Shown here piece by piece: positions 1 through 7,668 of a DNA stretch of 12,062 nucleotides (position 1 is its first letter; each line of letters opens with the position of its first letter). A program made the position numbers and the translations under genes. The stretch is from an uncultured Synechococcus sp. (GTDB taxonomy: Bacteria; Cyanobacteriota; Cyanobacteriia; PCC-6307; Cyanobiaceae): positions 1 to 12,062 of the forward strand of contig CAJWIC010000024.1 in NCBI GenBank assembly GCA_913040905.1. Direction: 5' to 3'. The notes under the pieces are model-generated. The model worked only from the letters and a program-made list of their open reading frames with translations, ran no database searches and had not been told where the DNA came from.

Positions 1-1
1 G

Positions 2-1246
2 GCGGACAAGTTCTACATCGTGTTGATGGTGTTCCTGATCGCCCAGTACTGGGTGAGCAGTGACCCTGTGAGCAGTGGTCCGCTGGCGGACGTGGCATCA
101 GCCATCCGCATGGACATCGAAACGCGGGCGGAACGCATCACGCTTCTGGCCACCGGCATTTACGTGGCCAACACGGTGCCGGCCATTTTGCTGGGGATGC
201 TGGCCGGCGTCTGGGCGGATCGCTGGCCCAAACGCCGGGTGATGGTGGCCTCCAACGCCATGCGCGCCCTGCTGGTGCTGTTGGCACCGTTCTGCCTGGT
301 ACCGGGCCCGTTGTTTCTGGGGCTGAGCTGGGGCTACTGGGCCCTGCTGGTGATGACCTTTTTCGAATCGGTGCTGACCCAGTTCTTTGCACCGGCGGAG
401 CAGGCTGCGATTCCCCTCCTCGTGCCACGGGAGCTGCTGCTGGCTGCCAATTCCCTTTATCAGGCCACCAGCATGGCGGCCACGATCGTGGGCTTCGCCC
501 TGGGGGAGCCGATTCTGAGGTTGCTGAATGGCGCCTTTCTCCAACTCGGCCTCGCCGGAGGTGAGTTTCTGCTGCTGCCCTTCTGCTACGGGCTGGCCGC
601 GGTATGCCTGAGCACGATCCAGATGCGGGAAGCGCCAAGGAAAACGGGGGATGTCGGCCTTCTCGAAGAGGTCCGAGAAGGGTTGCAGGTGTTGGTGAAA
701 CGCCCAACGGTGCGTCGGGCCATGCGCAACCTGGTGTTGCTCTACAGCCTGCTGGCTGCCATGTATGTGCTGGCCATCAGCCTGGCCGGCTCGATCAACA
801 GCCTCGGCCCCACCGGCTTCGGCAGCCTGCTCGCCATGAGCGGACTCGGCATGGCCATCGGAGCCGTGCTCACGGCGCAGGTCGGCCACCGGATCAGTCG
901 TCATCACCTCGGAGCCACCGGTCTGGCCACCATCACCTTCTGCCTCGTGATGCTGGGGCAGTTGCAGGGTCGATTGCTGATCACCCTGTTGCTCTGCACC
1001 GTCCTGGGCATCGGGGCCGCACTGGTGGCGATTCCTGCCCAGACCACCCTGCAGGAGGACACGCCGGAACGAGAGCGGGGCCGGGTGTTCGGACTGCAGA
1101 ACAATCTGATCAACATCGCCCTGAGCCTGCCGCTGGTGCTGGCCGGCACGCTGGTGAGCAGCGTCGGTCTTGAACCGGTCCTGCTGTTGCTGGCTGCGAT
1201 GGCCCTCGTGGCGGCAGTGCTCGAACGCCCCTGGAAGCGCTGCTAA
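2..1246 (+). CDS. MFS exporter, partial (5' end outside window)
   Basis: Major facilitator superfamily permease, probably an efflux carrier of the MFS_3 (EntS-like) type in the inner membrane; substrate unknown. The reading frame is open to the left edge (first full codon at position 2), so the true start lies upstream and the GTG at 20 is only an internal codon. About 414 residues are visible. They contain repeated hydrophobic helices and the MFS motif A between helices 2 and 3 (GVWADRWPKRRVM), whose family form is GxLaDRxGrR. Basic residues follow several helices, and the second half begins with a long loop around the EVREGLQVLVKRPTVRRAM segment. The gene stops with TAA at 1244-1246, 35 bases before the next gene on the same strand, so the two may be cotranscribed. 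The family call is firm; the exporter role is inferred from the subfamily resemblance. Confidence 0.88.
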   Translation, partial: ADKFYIVLMVFLIAQYWVSSDPVSSGPLADVASAIRMDIETRAERITLLATGIYVANTVPAILLGMLAGVWADRWPKRRVMVASNAMRALLVLLAPFCLVPGPLFLGLSWGYWALLVMTFFESVLTQFFAPAEQAAIPLLVPRELLLAANSLYQATSMAATIVGFALGEPILRLLNGAFLQLGLAGGEFLLLPFCYGLAAVCLSTIQMREAPRKTGDVGLLEEVREGLQVLVKRPTVRRAMRNLVLLYSLLAAMYVLAISLAGSINSLGPTGFGSLLAMSGLGMAIGAVLTAQVGHRISRHHLGATGLATITFCLVMLGQLQGRLLITLLLCTVLGIGAALVAIPAQTTLQEDTPERERGRVFGLQNNLINIALSLPLVLAGTLVSSVGLEPVLLLLAAMALVAAVLERPWKRC

Positions 1247-1262
1247 TTTGCCTGTTCGCCTG

Positions 1263-1269
1263 AGGAGGG
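1263..1269 (+). promoter_or_regulatory. Shine-Dalgarno for the GT4 gene
   Basis: AGGAGGG lies 9 bases before a TTG (1279) and 12 bases before a GTG (1282), the only two nearby starts in frame; an in-frame TGA at 1261 closes the frame upstream. Spacing slightly favours TTG. Codon preference and the family N-terminus (a residue followed by IAWLGKK) favour GTG. Confidence 0.55.
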
Positions 1270-1281
1270 CAGTCACGCTTG

Positions 1282-2448
1282 GTGCAGATTGCCTGGTTGG
1301 GGAAGAAAGCACCGTTCTGCGGGAACGTCTCCTACGGCCTCAGTACGACAGAGGCACTGCGGCAGCGGGGGCATCAGACCCACTTCATTCATTTCGATAA
1401 CCCCCGCAATCCCGAAAGCGGCGAGACGTCATTGCTGGCCAACGATCCGGACGTCAGCCTGCCGTATCTGGTCAAATCGCAGGTTTACACCATCCCCTCC
1501 CCAGGGGCGCAGCGGGAGCTGCGGGACTCCCTGGAACGGCTGAAGCCGGACATCGTCCACGCCAGCCTCACTCTCTCCCCCCTTGATTTCCGCCTGCCGG
1601 ACCTCTGCCAGCAGCTTGGTGTGCCACTGGTGGCCACCTTTCACCCCCCCTTCGATGCGGGGCTGCGCAACATCACCGCTGGCACCCAGCAGCTCACGTA
1701 TCAGCTTTATGCCCCTGCCCTGGCGCGTTACGACCGGGTGATCGTGTTCTCTCAGCTGCAGGCCGATGTACTGGTCCGCCTCGGTGTGCCGGAGCAGCGC
1801 CTGGTGGTGATTCCCAATGGTGTGGACACGGAATGCTGGGCCCCTGCCACCCCGGGCACCAGCAGCCCGACCCTTCAACGGGTGCGCGAACGGCTTGGCT
1901 CCCAGCGGATCTTTCTGTACATAGGACGGCTGGCCACTGAGAAAAACGTCGAAGCGCTGTTGCGGGCCTGGCGACTCACCTCACCGTTCGGTTGCCGACT
2001 GGTGATCGTGGGCGACGGCCCCCTGCGCAGCGGGCTGATGAACCAGTTCGGTGATGCAGACGCGCTGTGGTGGGGCTATGAACCCGATCTCGCTACCCGG
2101 GCTGCGCTGCTGCAGTGCGCCGAGGTCTTCATTCTGCCCAGCCTCGTCGAGGGATTGTCCCTGGCGTTGCTGGAAGCGATGGCCAGCGGCACCGCCTGCG
2201 TGGCCACCGATGCCGGTGCCGATGGCGAGGTGCTGGAGGGTGGAGCCGGGATCGTCCTGAGCACGCAGGGGGTCACCACGCAGCTGCGCACACTTTTGCC
2301 AGTGCTGCGGGACCAGCCGGTGCTCACCGCGGAGCTGGGGCGGCGGGCCCGCCAGCGAGCCCTGGAGCGCTACACGATCAGCCGCAACATCGACGCCATC
2401 GAAGCGCTCTACGGCTCTCTGATCTGTACCGGTCAGCGGGCGGCCTGA
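1282..2448 (+). CDS. GT4-family glycosyltransferase
   Basis: Retaining glycosyltransferase of family GT4 (GT-B fold), probably cytosolic or membrane-associated and acting on a lipid or cell-surface glycan; donor and acceptor cannot be read from the sequence. The protein has 388 residues from the GTG start (389 from the TTG at 1279). The N-terminal Rossmann domain begins with IAWLGKKAPFCGNVSYG, which has the glycine-containing loop typical of the family. The linker contains VVIPNGVD (about 176-183). The C-terminal domain has FLYIGRLATEKN (about 211-222) and VGDGPLR. The nucleotide-sugar EX7E motif (E...E in LVEGLSLALLEAMASG, about 288-303) is intact. Helical C-terminus ends in QRAA. The gene follows the MFS gene by 35 bases and converges on proC with one base between stop codons. 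No frameshift or missing catalytic motif is seen. Confidence 0.9.
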   Translation: MQIAWLGKKAPFCGNVSYGLSTTEALRQRGHQTHFIHFDNPRNPESGETSLLANDPDVSLPYLVKSQVYTIPSPGAQRELRDSLERLKPDIVHASLTLSPLDFRLPDLCQQLGVPLVATFHPPFDAGLRNITAGTQQLTYQLYAPALARYDRVIVFSQLQADVLVRLGVPEQRLVVIPNGVDTECWAPATPGTSSPTLQRVRERLGSQRIFLYIGRLATEKNVEALLRAWRLTSPFGCRLVIVGDGPLRSGLMNQFGDADALWWGYEPDLATRAALLQCAEVFILPSLVEGLSLALLEAMASGTACVATDAGADGEVLEGGAGIVLSTQGVTTQLRTLLPVLRDQPVLTAELGRRARQRALERYTISRNIDAIEALYGSLICTGQRAA

Positions 2449-2456
2449 GTCAGGCC
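2442..2456. terminator. Perfect palindrome over two convergent stop codons
   Basis: GGCCTGA-G-TCAGGCC is a 7-base perfect inverted repeat centred on 2449, the only base between the stop of the glycosyltransferase (2446-2448) and the stop of proC (2452-2450, minus). Folded in RNA it would give a 5-bp GC-rich stem with a 5-base loop on either strand. There is no clear U-tract on either side, so it is not a classical intrinsic terminator. It may be a weak bidirectional one, or a by-product of two Ala-stop ends facing each other. Confidence 0.25.
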
Positions 2457-3277
2457 AGTTCTCTGCTGCGCTCGGCAGCGGCGATGACCGCCTCCATGAA
2501 GGCGGATCGGGCTCCAGCCCGTTCCAGAGCCCGCACTCCCGCAATGGTGGTGCCGCCGGGGGAGGTGACCATGTCCTTCAACGAGGCGGGGTGCAGCTGG
2601 CGCTGATCCAACAGCGCTGCCGTCCCGGCCAGGGTGCGATGGGCCAGACGATGGGCCAGATCCCGCGGCAGGCCAGCCGCCACCGCACCATCCGCCATCG
2701 CTTCAGCCATCAGAGCCACAAAGGCCGGGCCAGAGGAGGTCAGGGCAAGAAAAGCATCGAGCTTTGCTTCAGGCAGCTCCAGAACTTCACTGACACCGGC
2801 GAACAATGCACGCACCTGCAGCCGCTGCTCAGTGCTGATCGCCTCTCCCCAGGCCAGGGCCGTCAGCCCTTGCCCCACCAAGGCTGGAGTGTTCGGTACC
2901 GCGCGCACCACCCGGTGGCCAGGGAAGAGTCGCTGCAGGCGATCCAAACTGACACCGGCCAGAACCGACACCAACAGGGGGTGGTTGTGCACGGCGGGTA
3001 CGGCCGCTGCAATTCCGTCAACCTGCTGCGGTTTGACGGCCAGCAACTGCACTGGAGCAGACCAGACTTGCTGCGCCTCGGAGCGGTCAGACGGGTGGAT
3101 CGATACGGCCTCAAAGGCCCCCTGGCGCAAACGATCTGCAGTAGCGGCCGTCCCTACCACCGCCAGCACCTGATCAGCCGAGAACGCCTTGCTGCTCAAC
3201 AGTGGCTCCACCAGGGCCTGGGCCATCCGGCCCAGGCCGATCACACCGAGGGAAGGAACCACAGGAGTTGGACTCAA
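2450..3277 (-). CDS. proC: Pyrroline-5-carboxylate reductase
   Basis: Catalyses the last step of proline synthesis, NAD(P)H-dependent reduction of 1-pyrroline-5-carboxylate to L-proline, in the cytosol. The 275-residue length is normal. N-terminal Rossmann domain: [11 protein letters not shown] (11-21) binds the dinucleotide, AVKPQQ (80-85) is the conserved loop, and [14 protein letters not shown] (124-137) is the family's PNTP motif. The C-terminal dimerisation domain has the P5CR signature around [15 protein letters not shown] (230-244). The chosen start is TTG at 3277-3275, which overlaps the sepF stop as TTGA; a GTG at 3262 is the main alternative and would remove five residues. The overlap implies translational coupling to sepF, and proC is the last gene of the leftward block. 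Function is secure. Confidence 0.96.
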   Translation of the reverse strand: MSPTPVVPSLGVIGLGRMAQALVEPLLSSKAFSADQVLAVVGTAATADRLRQGAFEAVSIHPSDRSEAQQVWSAPVQLLAVKPQQVDGIAAAVPAVHNHPLLVSVLAGVSLDRLQRLFPGHRVVRAVPNTPALVGQGLTALAWGEAISTEQRLQVRALFAGVSEVLELPEAKLDAFLALTSSGPAFVALMAEAMADGAVAAGLPRDLAHRLAHRTLAGTAALLDQRQLHPASLKDMVTSPGGTTIAGVRALERAGARSAFMEAVIAAAERSRELA

Positions 3278-3840
3278 AGGGCTGTGGCGCCCCAGGCGGG
3301 GGACGGAGCCGCAGCGGCCTCCTGCTGTTGCTCTGCTTCCGCATCACGGCTCACCACCGTGGGGGTGGAGGCCTCATCGTGGCTGGTGTTGGTCACGGTG
3401 ACGCAACTGGGGGCAAACAGGAAGATGCTTTCGCCCACTCGCTCCTGGTGACCGTCGATGGCGAAGGTGCCACCGGCCACGAAATCCACCGCACGCTGGG
3501 CCTGGTCAGGCTCCATCATCGTGAGGTTGAGGATGACGGTCTTGCGCTCTCGCAAGGCCTGAATCGCCCGGGGCATTTCATCGAAGCTGCGGGGCTCCAT
3601 CAGATTGACTTCAGCAGCGGCGGTGCTGATGCCAGGCATGCCGATCACGTTAGAGCCAGAGAAGTTATCGCCCAGATCGAAGGGGTTGCTGTCGCCGATG
3701 GTGGCAAGGGCCCCACCATCAGCCTGGCTGGCCCGCTGATCCTGTTCGGGCTGATCATCGTCGTAAACCAGATCATCAAGATCGCCATCGAGGTAGTCGT
3801 CACCAGCGACGACGGCACGCAGGCGGGAAATCAGCGACAC
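3274..3840 (-). CDS. sepF: Cell division protein SepF
   Basis: SepF binds the C-terminus of FtsZ, bundles its filaments and tethers the Z-ring to the membrane; cyanobacteria use it in place of FtsA. The protein has 188 residues. An N-terminal amphipathic segment ([13 protein letters not shown]) is the expected membrane-targeting helix. A very acidic, disordered linker follows (about 14-60, rich in D, Q and G). The SepF core is at about 77-150, with [33 protein letters not shown] and SIFLFAP. A Glu/Gln/Ala-rich tail ends the protein. The GTG start at 3840 is fixed by AAAGGAG seven bases upstream; the frame stays open to 3894 but that extension does not belong to the family. It lies 92 bases downstream of pipY and overlaps proC. 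Confidence 0.96.
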   Translation of the reverse strand: MSLISRLRAVVAGDDYLDGDLDDLVYDDDQPEQDQRASQADGGALATIGDSNPFDLGDNFSGSNVIGMPGISTAAAEVNLMEPRSFDEMPRAIQALRERKTVILNLTMMEPDQAQRAVDFVAGGTFAIDGHQERVGESIFLFAPSCVTVTNTSHDEASTPTVVSRDAEAEQQQEAAAAPSPAWGATAL

Positions 3841-3847
3841 CTTGAAA

Positions 3848-3854
3848 CTCCTTT
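3848..3854 (-). promoter_or_regulatory. Shine-Dalgarno of sepF
   Basis: AAAGGAG on the minus strand ends seven bases before the GTG at 3840-3838. This is the best ribosome-binding site in the cluster. It selects the 188-residue SepF beginning MSLISRL over the longer open frame starting at 3894. Confidence 0.8.
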
Positions 3855-3857
3855 CGG

Positions 3858-3929
3858 GCTGAGACGTAAGGGGAAGTCCTCGCGTCGGGACCACCCTCTC
3901 CTTGAATAACGTTTCAGCGAGGTCTCAGC
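3858..3929. repeat. 8-bp inverted repeat in the sepF leader
   Basis: GCTGAGAC (3858-3865) and GTCTCAGC (3922-3929) are exact reverse complements separated by 56 bases, spanning most of the pipY-sepF gap. The right arm lies close to the pipY stop and overlaps the candidate -35 region; the left arm lies just before the sepF ribosome-binding site. It could be an mRNA fold or a binding site, or chance. Confidence 0.3.
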
Positions 3930-3931
3930 AA
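3903..3931 (-). promoter_or_regulatory. Possible sepF promoter
   Basis: In the 92-base gap before sepF, read on the minus strand, TTGCTG (3931-3926) and TATTCA (3908-3903) are separated by 17 bases. Each hexamer matches only about half of the sigma-70 consensus, so this is a weak candidate. It would give an internal start for sepF-proC with a leader of about 55 bases. Confidence 0.25.
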
Positions 3932-3932
3932 G

Positions 3933-4595
3933 TCATCCAGCCGTTGGTGATGCTGTTGGCCGAGGTCCAAAGAGCACGGATCCAAGACGCAGCCAGGTGC
4001 TGCCCGCCGCGGCCGCTTCATGCCAGTCGCCACTCATCCCCATCGAGCACTCGCCCAGCTCCAGCTGATCGGCCAGCTCGCGGCATTCCCTGAACAGGGC
4101 CCGTCGGTCGTCTGCTTCGCAACCCATCGGGGCCATGGTCATCAGGCCAACCACACTCATCGATGGCAGAGATCGCAGCTCGGACCAGGCAGAGAGCAGC
4201 TCGTCCCGCAGGAAACCGCCTTTGTTGGCATCGGGCCGCAGCTTCACCTGCAGCAGCACCTCCGGCCGTTGCCCTTCCTCGCCAGCGATCCGCGACAGTC
4301 GCTGCGCCAGCGGCAGGGAGTCCACGGAATGAATCACCGGAAAGGCACGCACCACGGATCGCACCTTGTTGCTCTGCAATCGGCCGATGAAATGCCATCG
4401 CAAGGACAGATCCGCCAACAACTCCTGCTTCGGACGTGCCTCCTGCACACGACTTTCTCCGAAGTCCCGCTGGCCGCCATCCGCCAACGCACGGATCGCC
4501 TCGGCAGGGTGCCCTTTGCTGACGGCCAGCAGCCGCGCCGTGGTCGGCAGTTCCGCCTGCAAAGCGGTCCAGCGATCAAGGAGGGGGCCTGACAA
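3933..4595 (-). CDS. pipY: PLP homeostasis protein PipY (YggS/PLPBP family)
   Basis: Non-catalytic pyridoxal-5'-phosphate-binding protein of the YggS/PROSC family, which buffers free PLP and influences amino-acid and keto-acid balance. The protein has 220 residues with the alanine-racemase-type TIM barrel. LLAVSKGHP (22-30) carries the PLP lysine K27. FGESRVQEA (45-53), WHFIGRLQSNK (67-77), HSVDS (89-93), GLMTMAP (150-156) and SMGMSGDW (184-191) follow in family order. The family motif FGENRVQE has Ser for Asn here. The C-terminal GSTWLRLGSVLFG is the phosphate-binding end of the barrel. The start is TTG (4595-4593), ten bases after the pipX stop; no strong ribosome-binding site is seen, consistent with coupling to pipX. 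In cyanobacteria pipX and pipY form a known bicistronic, functionally linked unit. Confidence 0.94.
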   Translation of the reverse strand: MSGPLLDRWTALQAELPTTARLLAVSKGHPAEAIRALADGGQRDFGESRVQEARPKQELLADLSLRWHFIGRLQSNKVRSVVRAFPVIHSVDSLPLAQRLSRIAGEEGQRPEVLLQVKLRPDANKGGFLRDELLSAWSELRSLPSMSVVGLMTMAPMGCEADDRRALFRECRELADQLELGECSMGMSGDWHEAAAAGSTWLRLGSVLFGPRPTASPTAG

Positions 4596-4605
4596 GGCTC
4601 AGCCG

Positions 4606-4872
4606 TCAGATGAAGGTTTGATCAAACAGCTGCTGCCAGTTTTCGAGCTCCTCTGAGCCAGCACGTTGGCAGCGCTGCAGGTTGACGTCGGCATGGTGAC
4701 GGGCATCCCCGTAGGGAATCACCTCGAATTGCGCCCCGCGGGGCTGCAGAGTCACCAGAAAAAACATGCGCTGGGCATACAGCGTGGCGTAGATGTCCCG
4801 ACCTTCACCGGCCGGTGACACCCGGTACAACATTCCGAAGGTGGGGTGGTTGAGATAACGCTCGGCAGCCAT
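4606..4872 (-). CDS. pipX: PII-interacting protein PipX
   Basis: Small cyanobacterial regulator that binds either the PII signalling protein (GlnB) or the transcription factor NtcA; when 2-oxoglutarate is high it stabilises active NtcA and raises nitrogen-responsive transcription. The 88 residues match the family length (89 in S. elongatus). The Tudor-like N-terminal domain is clear, with ERYLNHPTFGMLY (4-16) and the strongly conserved ATLYAQRMFFLV (29-40), including E4 and Y32, positions known to matter for its interactions. Two C-terminal helices end in LFDQTFI. The start at ATG 4872 is supported by GGAGG eight bases upstream. An alternative ATG at 4887, overlapping the ecfT stop, would add five residues. 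The gene lies between ecfT and pipY. Confidence 0.95.
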   Translation of the reverse strand: MAAERYLNHPTFGMLYRVSPAGEGRDIYATLYAQRMFFLVTLQPRGAQFEVIPYGDARHHADVNLQRCQRAGSEELENWQQLFDQTFI

Positions 4873-4880
4873 GGATGCAG

Positions 4881-4885
4881 CCTCC
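4881..4885 (-). promoter_or_regulatory. Shine-Dalgarno of pipX
   Basis: GGAGG on the minus strand stands eight bases before ATG 4872-4870, in the 14-base gap after the ecfT stop. It favours the 88-residue PipX over a 93-residue form starting at the ATG (4887) that shares a base with the ecfT stop. Confidence 0.7.
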
Positions 4886-4886
4886 A

Positions 4887-5765
4887 TCACAAAGCACCGT
4901 ACCGAGTCCTCAGACCCAGAACGGCAAAGAGACTCAGTAAAGCCAGTGCATTCAACAGCGGAGCCGGACGCTCGTCCGGAAGCCGGAAGCCTGCAGGACC
5001 CGAAACCAGGCCGCCGCGAGCCACCAGAGCATCGGCTCCCTGTTCCGCCCGCAGGAGGATGTTGGCCAGCAGCCGTTCCCCTACGGCCAGCACTAGCCCA
5101 AAGGATGCCTTGAACCCCAGACGCCGCAGGTTGACGGCCCGACTGGCCAGGGAACGCAGAAGATTCTGCAATTCCTCCTGCACCAGAGGCAGGAAACGCA
5201 ACGCCAGCAACAGCTGAAATCCCAACCGGTCCATCGGCAGGCCGAGACGGTTCAGGGGCGCCAGCCACCAACTCAGGGCCCACACCAGGTCCTCAGGCGG
5301 CGTGCTGATCAACACCAGATTGACGCTATGGATCACGGTGAAGATCAGCGTGGACGTGCGCAGTCCCAACAGCAGCGAGGCCCGGTCCACCGAGAGCGGT
5401 CCCAGCTCGAACACCACCCAGGACGGGCCCTGGGGCAAGGCATCCGGCAGTTCCTGAGGGTCCCGCAACGCCAACGCCGCGGGCGGATCAGCGGCAGGCA
5501 GCAGCATCGACAGGGTCCCGACCGCCAGAGCCAGTAGCGCCAGGACCACCAGGGAACGCCACCAGATCCTGCGGGGCAGACCACTGATCAGGGTGAGCAG
5601 GAGCAGTCCCAGCACCAGAGCAACACGCCACAGCGGTCCCGCCAGCACTGGTGTGAGCAGAAACACCAGGGACCAGGCCAGCTTCAGACGGGCATCCAGT
5701 CGACGCAGCCAGCCCTCACGCCCGTCGACGTACTGCCCCATCGGGATCTGCCGCAGCCAGTCCAT
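4887..5765 (-). CDS. EcfT/CbiQ-type ECF transporter transmembrane subunit
   Basis: Transmembrane coupling subunit of an energy-coupling-factor ABC importer, linking the EcfA/CbiO ATPases to a substrate-binding S component for a vitamin or metal ion. The 292 residues show the family layout. The N-terminus is DARLKL (24-29), followed by about four hydrophobic helices (28-43, 46-61, 70-90, 130-155). The cytoplasmic coupling helices come next (about 165-255), then a final C-terminal helix (270-285). The second Ala-Arg-Gly signature is intact (ALVARGGL, R250), while the first reads LASRAVN around R209 and is less canonical. A 20-30 residue insertion (about 92-118, Pro/Asp-rich) lies between the second and third hydrophobic stretches. 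ATG is at 5765, three bases after the der stop. No EcfA or S component is in the window, so the substrate is unknown. Confidence 0.88.
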   Translation of the reverse strand: MDWLRQIPMGQYVDGREGWLRRLDARLKLAWSLVFLLTPVLAGPLWRVALVLGLLLLTLISGLPRRIWWRSLVVLALLALAVGTLSMLLPAADPPAALALRDPQELPDALPQGPSWVVFELGPLSVDRASLLLGLRTSTLIFTVIHSVNLVLISTPPEDLVWALSWWLAPLNRLGLPMDRLGFQLLLALRFLPLVQEELQNLLRSLASRAVNLRRLGFKASFGLVLAVGERLLANILLRAEQGADALVARGGLVSGPAGFRLPDERPAPLLNALALLSLFAVLGLRTRYGAL

Positions 5766-5768
5766 GGA

Positions 5769-7136
5769 TCAGCTCTGGCGGTTCTGCTGGCGCACCATGT
5801 CCCGTTCGGCATCGCGCTGCTGCTTGCCACGCCAGTACAGCTTCACCGGAGTGCCATCGAAACCGAGACCCTCCCGGATCTGACGCTCGACATAGCGGCG
5901 GTACGTGTCACCAAAGAGCTTCGGGTCGTTGACAAACAGCGTGAAGCTGGGGGGGCGGCTGGCCACCTGAGTGCCGTAGTAAAGGCGCCCCTGGCGGCCG
6001 CCGCGGGTGGTAGGGGGGCTGCGCCAGCTCAGGGCCTCCTTGAGCACTTCATTGACCACGGAAGTGCTGACGCGCCGGCGATGCTGCTCCACCGCCAGGG
6101 ATGCCAAGGCAAAAATGCTGTCCACCCGCTGACCGGTTAGGGCCGAGGTGAACAGCATCGGTGCCCAGTCGAGGAAATAGAGCTTGGCGCGGAGCTCCTT
6201 CTCCATGGCGGTCATGGTGTGACTGTCCTTCTCCACCGCATCCCATTTGTTCACCACCACCACACAGGCGCGACCGTCCTCCTCGATCCGCCCCGCCAGG
6301 CGCTGATCCTGTTCGGTGACGCCATCAAGGGCATCGATCACCAGCACGCAGACGTCACTGCGATCAATCGCTTTGAAACTGCGGTTGATGCCGAAGAATT
6401 CAGGTCCGTAGTTAACACTCCGCCGCCGGCGGATTCCAGCTGTGTCGACCAGCCGCCAGGGGCGATTCTCGCGAACGATATTGGTGTCAATGGTGTCCCG
6501 GGTGGTGCCGCGAATCGGGCTCACGATCGCCCGCTGTTCACCACAGATGGCATTGAGCAGACTGGATTTGCCGACGTTCGGTCGTCCGATGATTGCCATC
6601 TGGATCGGCTCTTCCTCTTCCCCCTCTTGGTCTTTGGGAGGAAGAAAGGTCAGCACCTGATCCAGCAGATCCCCGGTACCGACACCATGGATGGCTGAGA
6701 TTGGATGGGGTTCACCCAGTCCAAGGCTCCAGAACTCAGCCGCCATTGCCAGACCCTGCTCCGGCGACTCGCATTTGTTGACGGCCAGCAGCGTCGGACA
6801 AGGACGACTGCGCAGGAACTCCGCGATGGATTCATCCGCAGCCGTGATGCCCTGCTGGCCATCGACGATCACCACCGCAACACTGGCTTCCTCCATGGCC
6901 AGAGCCGCCTGCTCGCGGATCTCCGGCAGAAATTCGCTGTCGTCATCGAACACCAGGCCGCCGGTGTCGACCACCTTGAACTCACGGTCGCCCCAGTAAC
7001 CATCCTGATAGGTGCGGTCACGGGTGACGCCGGGCTCGTCATGCACAATCGCCTCACGACTGCGGCACAACCGGTTCACCAGGGTCGACTTGCCGACATT
7101 GGGGCGTCCGATGATCGCAACGACAGGACGCGCCAA
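5769..7136 (-). CDS. der: Ribosome biogenesis GTPase Der (EngA)
   Basis: Essential double GTPase that helps assemble the 50S ribosomal subunit in the cytosol. The protein has 455 residues. G domain 1 has GRPNVGKS (10-17), GVTRD (36-40), DTGG (57-60) and NKCE (120-123, with E where NKxD is usual). A short acidic linker (EGEEEE, 171-176) follows. G domain 2 has GRPNVGKS (184-191), GTTRD (210-214), DTAG (231-234) and NKWD (296-299). The C-terminal KH-like domain (about 355-440) includes [19 protein letters not shown]. All motifs for two functional GTPase sites are present. The start is TTG (7136-7134), immediately before ARPVVAIIG, with GGAG ten bases upstream; no upstream ATG/GTG fits better. 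It follows the DUF1823 gene by 55 bases and runs directly into ecfT. Confidence 0.97.
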   Translation of the reverse strand: MARPVVAIIGRPNVGKSTLVNRLCRSREAIVHDEPGVTRDRTYQDGYWGDREFKVVDTGGLVFDDDSEFLPEIREQAALAMEEASVAVVIVDGQQGITAADESIAEFLRSRPCPTLLAVNKCESPEQGLAMAAEFWSLGLGEPHPISAIHGVGTGDLLDQVLTFLPPKDQEGEEEEPIQMAIIGRPNVGKSSLLNAICGEQRAIVSPIRGTTRDTIDTNIVRENRPWRLVDTAGIRRRRSVNYGPEFFGINRSFKAIDRSDVCVLVIDALDGVTEQDQRLAGRIEEDGRACVVVVNKWDAVEKDSHTMTAMEKELRAKLYFLDWAPMLFTSALTGQRVDSIFALASLAVEQHRRRVSTSVVNEVLKEALSWRSPPTTRGGRQGRLYYGTQVASRPPSFTLFVNDPKLFGDTYRRYVERQIREGLGFDGTPVKLYWRGKQQRDAERDMVRQQNRQS

Positions 7137-7191
7137 GGGAGTGGAGCTCCGATCAATCCTTGACCCTACAGACCCGTTGTCACCGGACGGT

Positions 7192-7668
7192 TCAAGCCAC
7201 CGGCAGGTCGCCGGGATGTCCAGCGACCGGATCGAGGGGCACCGGCAGCTCGGGAGCCAGCGGACCCTGCTCCACCAGCGGTGCCTCCCGCTGAGCCAGC
7301 CAGGCCAGCAACCAGCTCACGGCGGTGGCACGGCGGGTCCGTCGCGGATAGAGCTCACCGATGCGGTAACCCTGAAACTGCAGTTGCTGTTTCAACAATT
7401 GCTTGTGCTGCTTCGGGATCGATCGGGTCAGACGCACCGAGGCGGGTCGTTCAGCAATCACCTGCGGCCCCTGAGGAAAAGCCTCCACCCAGTCGCGGGG
7501 TGTCTCAGGACCTGCTTTCCACACACCGTCTGAGTCGATGTACCCCAGACGCTCCCAGATCCGCTCACAGACGAAACGGTCGCTGCAACGGTCCTCAAGG
7601 ATCTGCAGGAGCAATGCTCGACTGAGGGGCCAGAGGTCAGTCACGTGAGTCGGCAGCATGGTGATCAT
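7192..7668 (-). CDS. DUF1823 family protein, function unknown
   Basis: Conserved cyanobacterial/plastid-lineage protein resembling the DUF1823 family; no biochemical role is known to me. The protein has 158 residues and is soluble, with no signal peptide or membrane helix. Recognisable family stretches are [14 protein letters not shown] (11-24), IWERLGY (37-43), AGPETPRDW (52-60), [12 protein letters not shown] (74-85), [18 protein letters not shown] (89-106) and [16 protein letters not shown] (109-124), a basic helix that could contact nucleic acid (inference). The C-terminal 30 residues are Pro-rich and probably disordered. ATG 7668 has GGAGG five bases upstream; a second ATG at 7659 is 14 bases away and less likely. 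The frame stays open to 7863 but that part does not look like the family. It heads the minus-strand block and its 5' end overlaps that of dus. Confidence 0.88.
   Translation of the reverse strand: MITMLPTHVTDLWPLSRALLLQILEDRCSDRFVCERIWERLGYIDSDGVWKAGPETPRDWVEAFPQGPQVIAERPASVRLTRSIPKQHKQLLKQQLQFQGYRIGELYPRRTRRATAVSWLLAWLAQREAPLVEQGPLAPELPVPLDPVAGHPGDLPVA

Noticed and set aside
98..1312. Long antisense open frame (404 codons) opposite the MFS and glycosyltransferase genes
   Set aside because: Its translation is rich in Q, H, G and R with no family motif. It is the usual antisense shadow of a high-GC gene with clear MFS features on the other strand.
3841..3894. N-terminal extension of SepF to 3894
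   Set aside because: The extension does not resemble the family, whereas GTG 3840 has a strong ribosome-binding site and gives the typical membrane-targeting N-terminus.
4888..5283. Long upstream extension of pipX within the ecfT gene
   Set aside because: It is the out-of-frame shadow of ecfT; PipX proteins are about 89 residues and start at the ATG with GGAGG before it.
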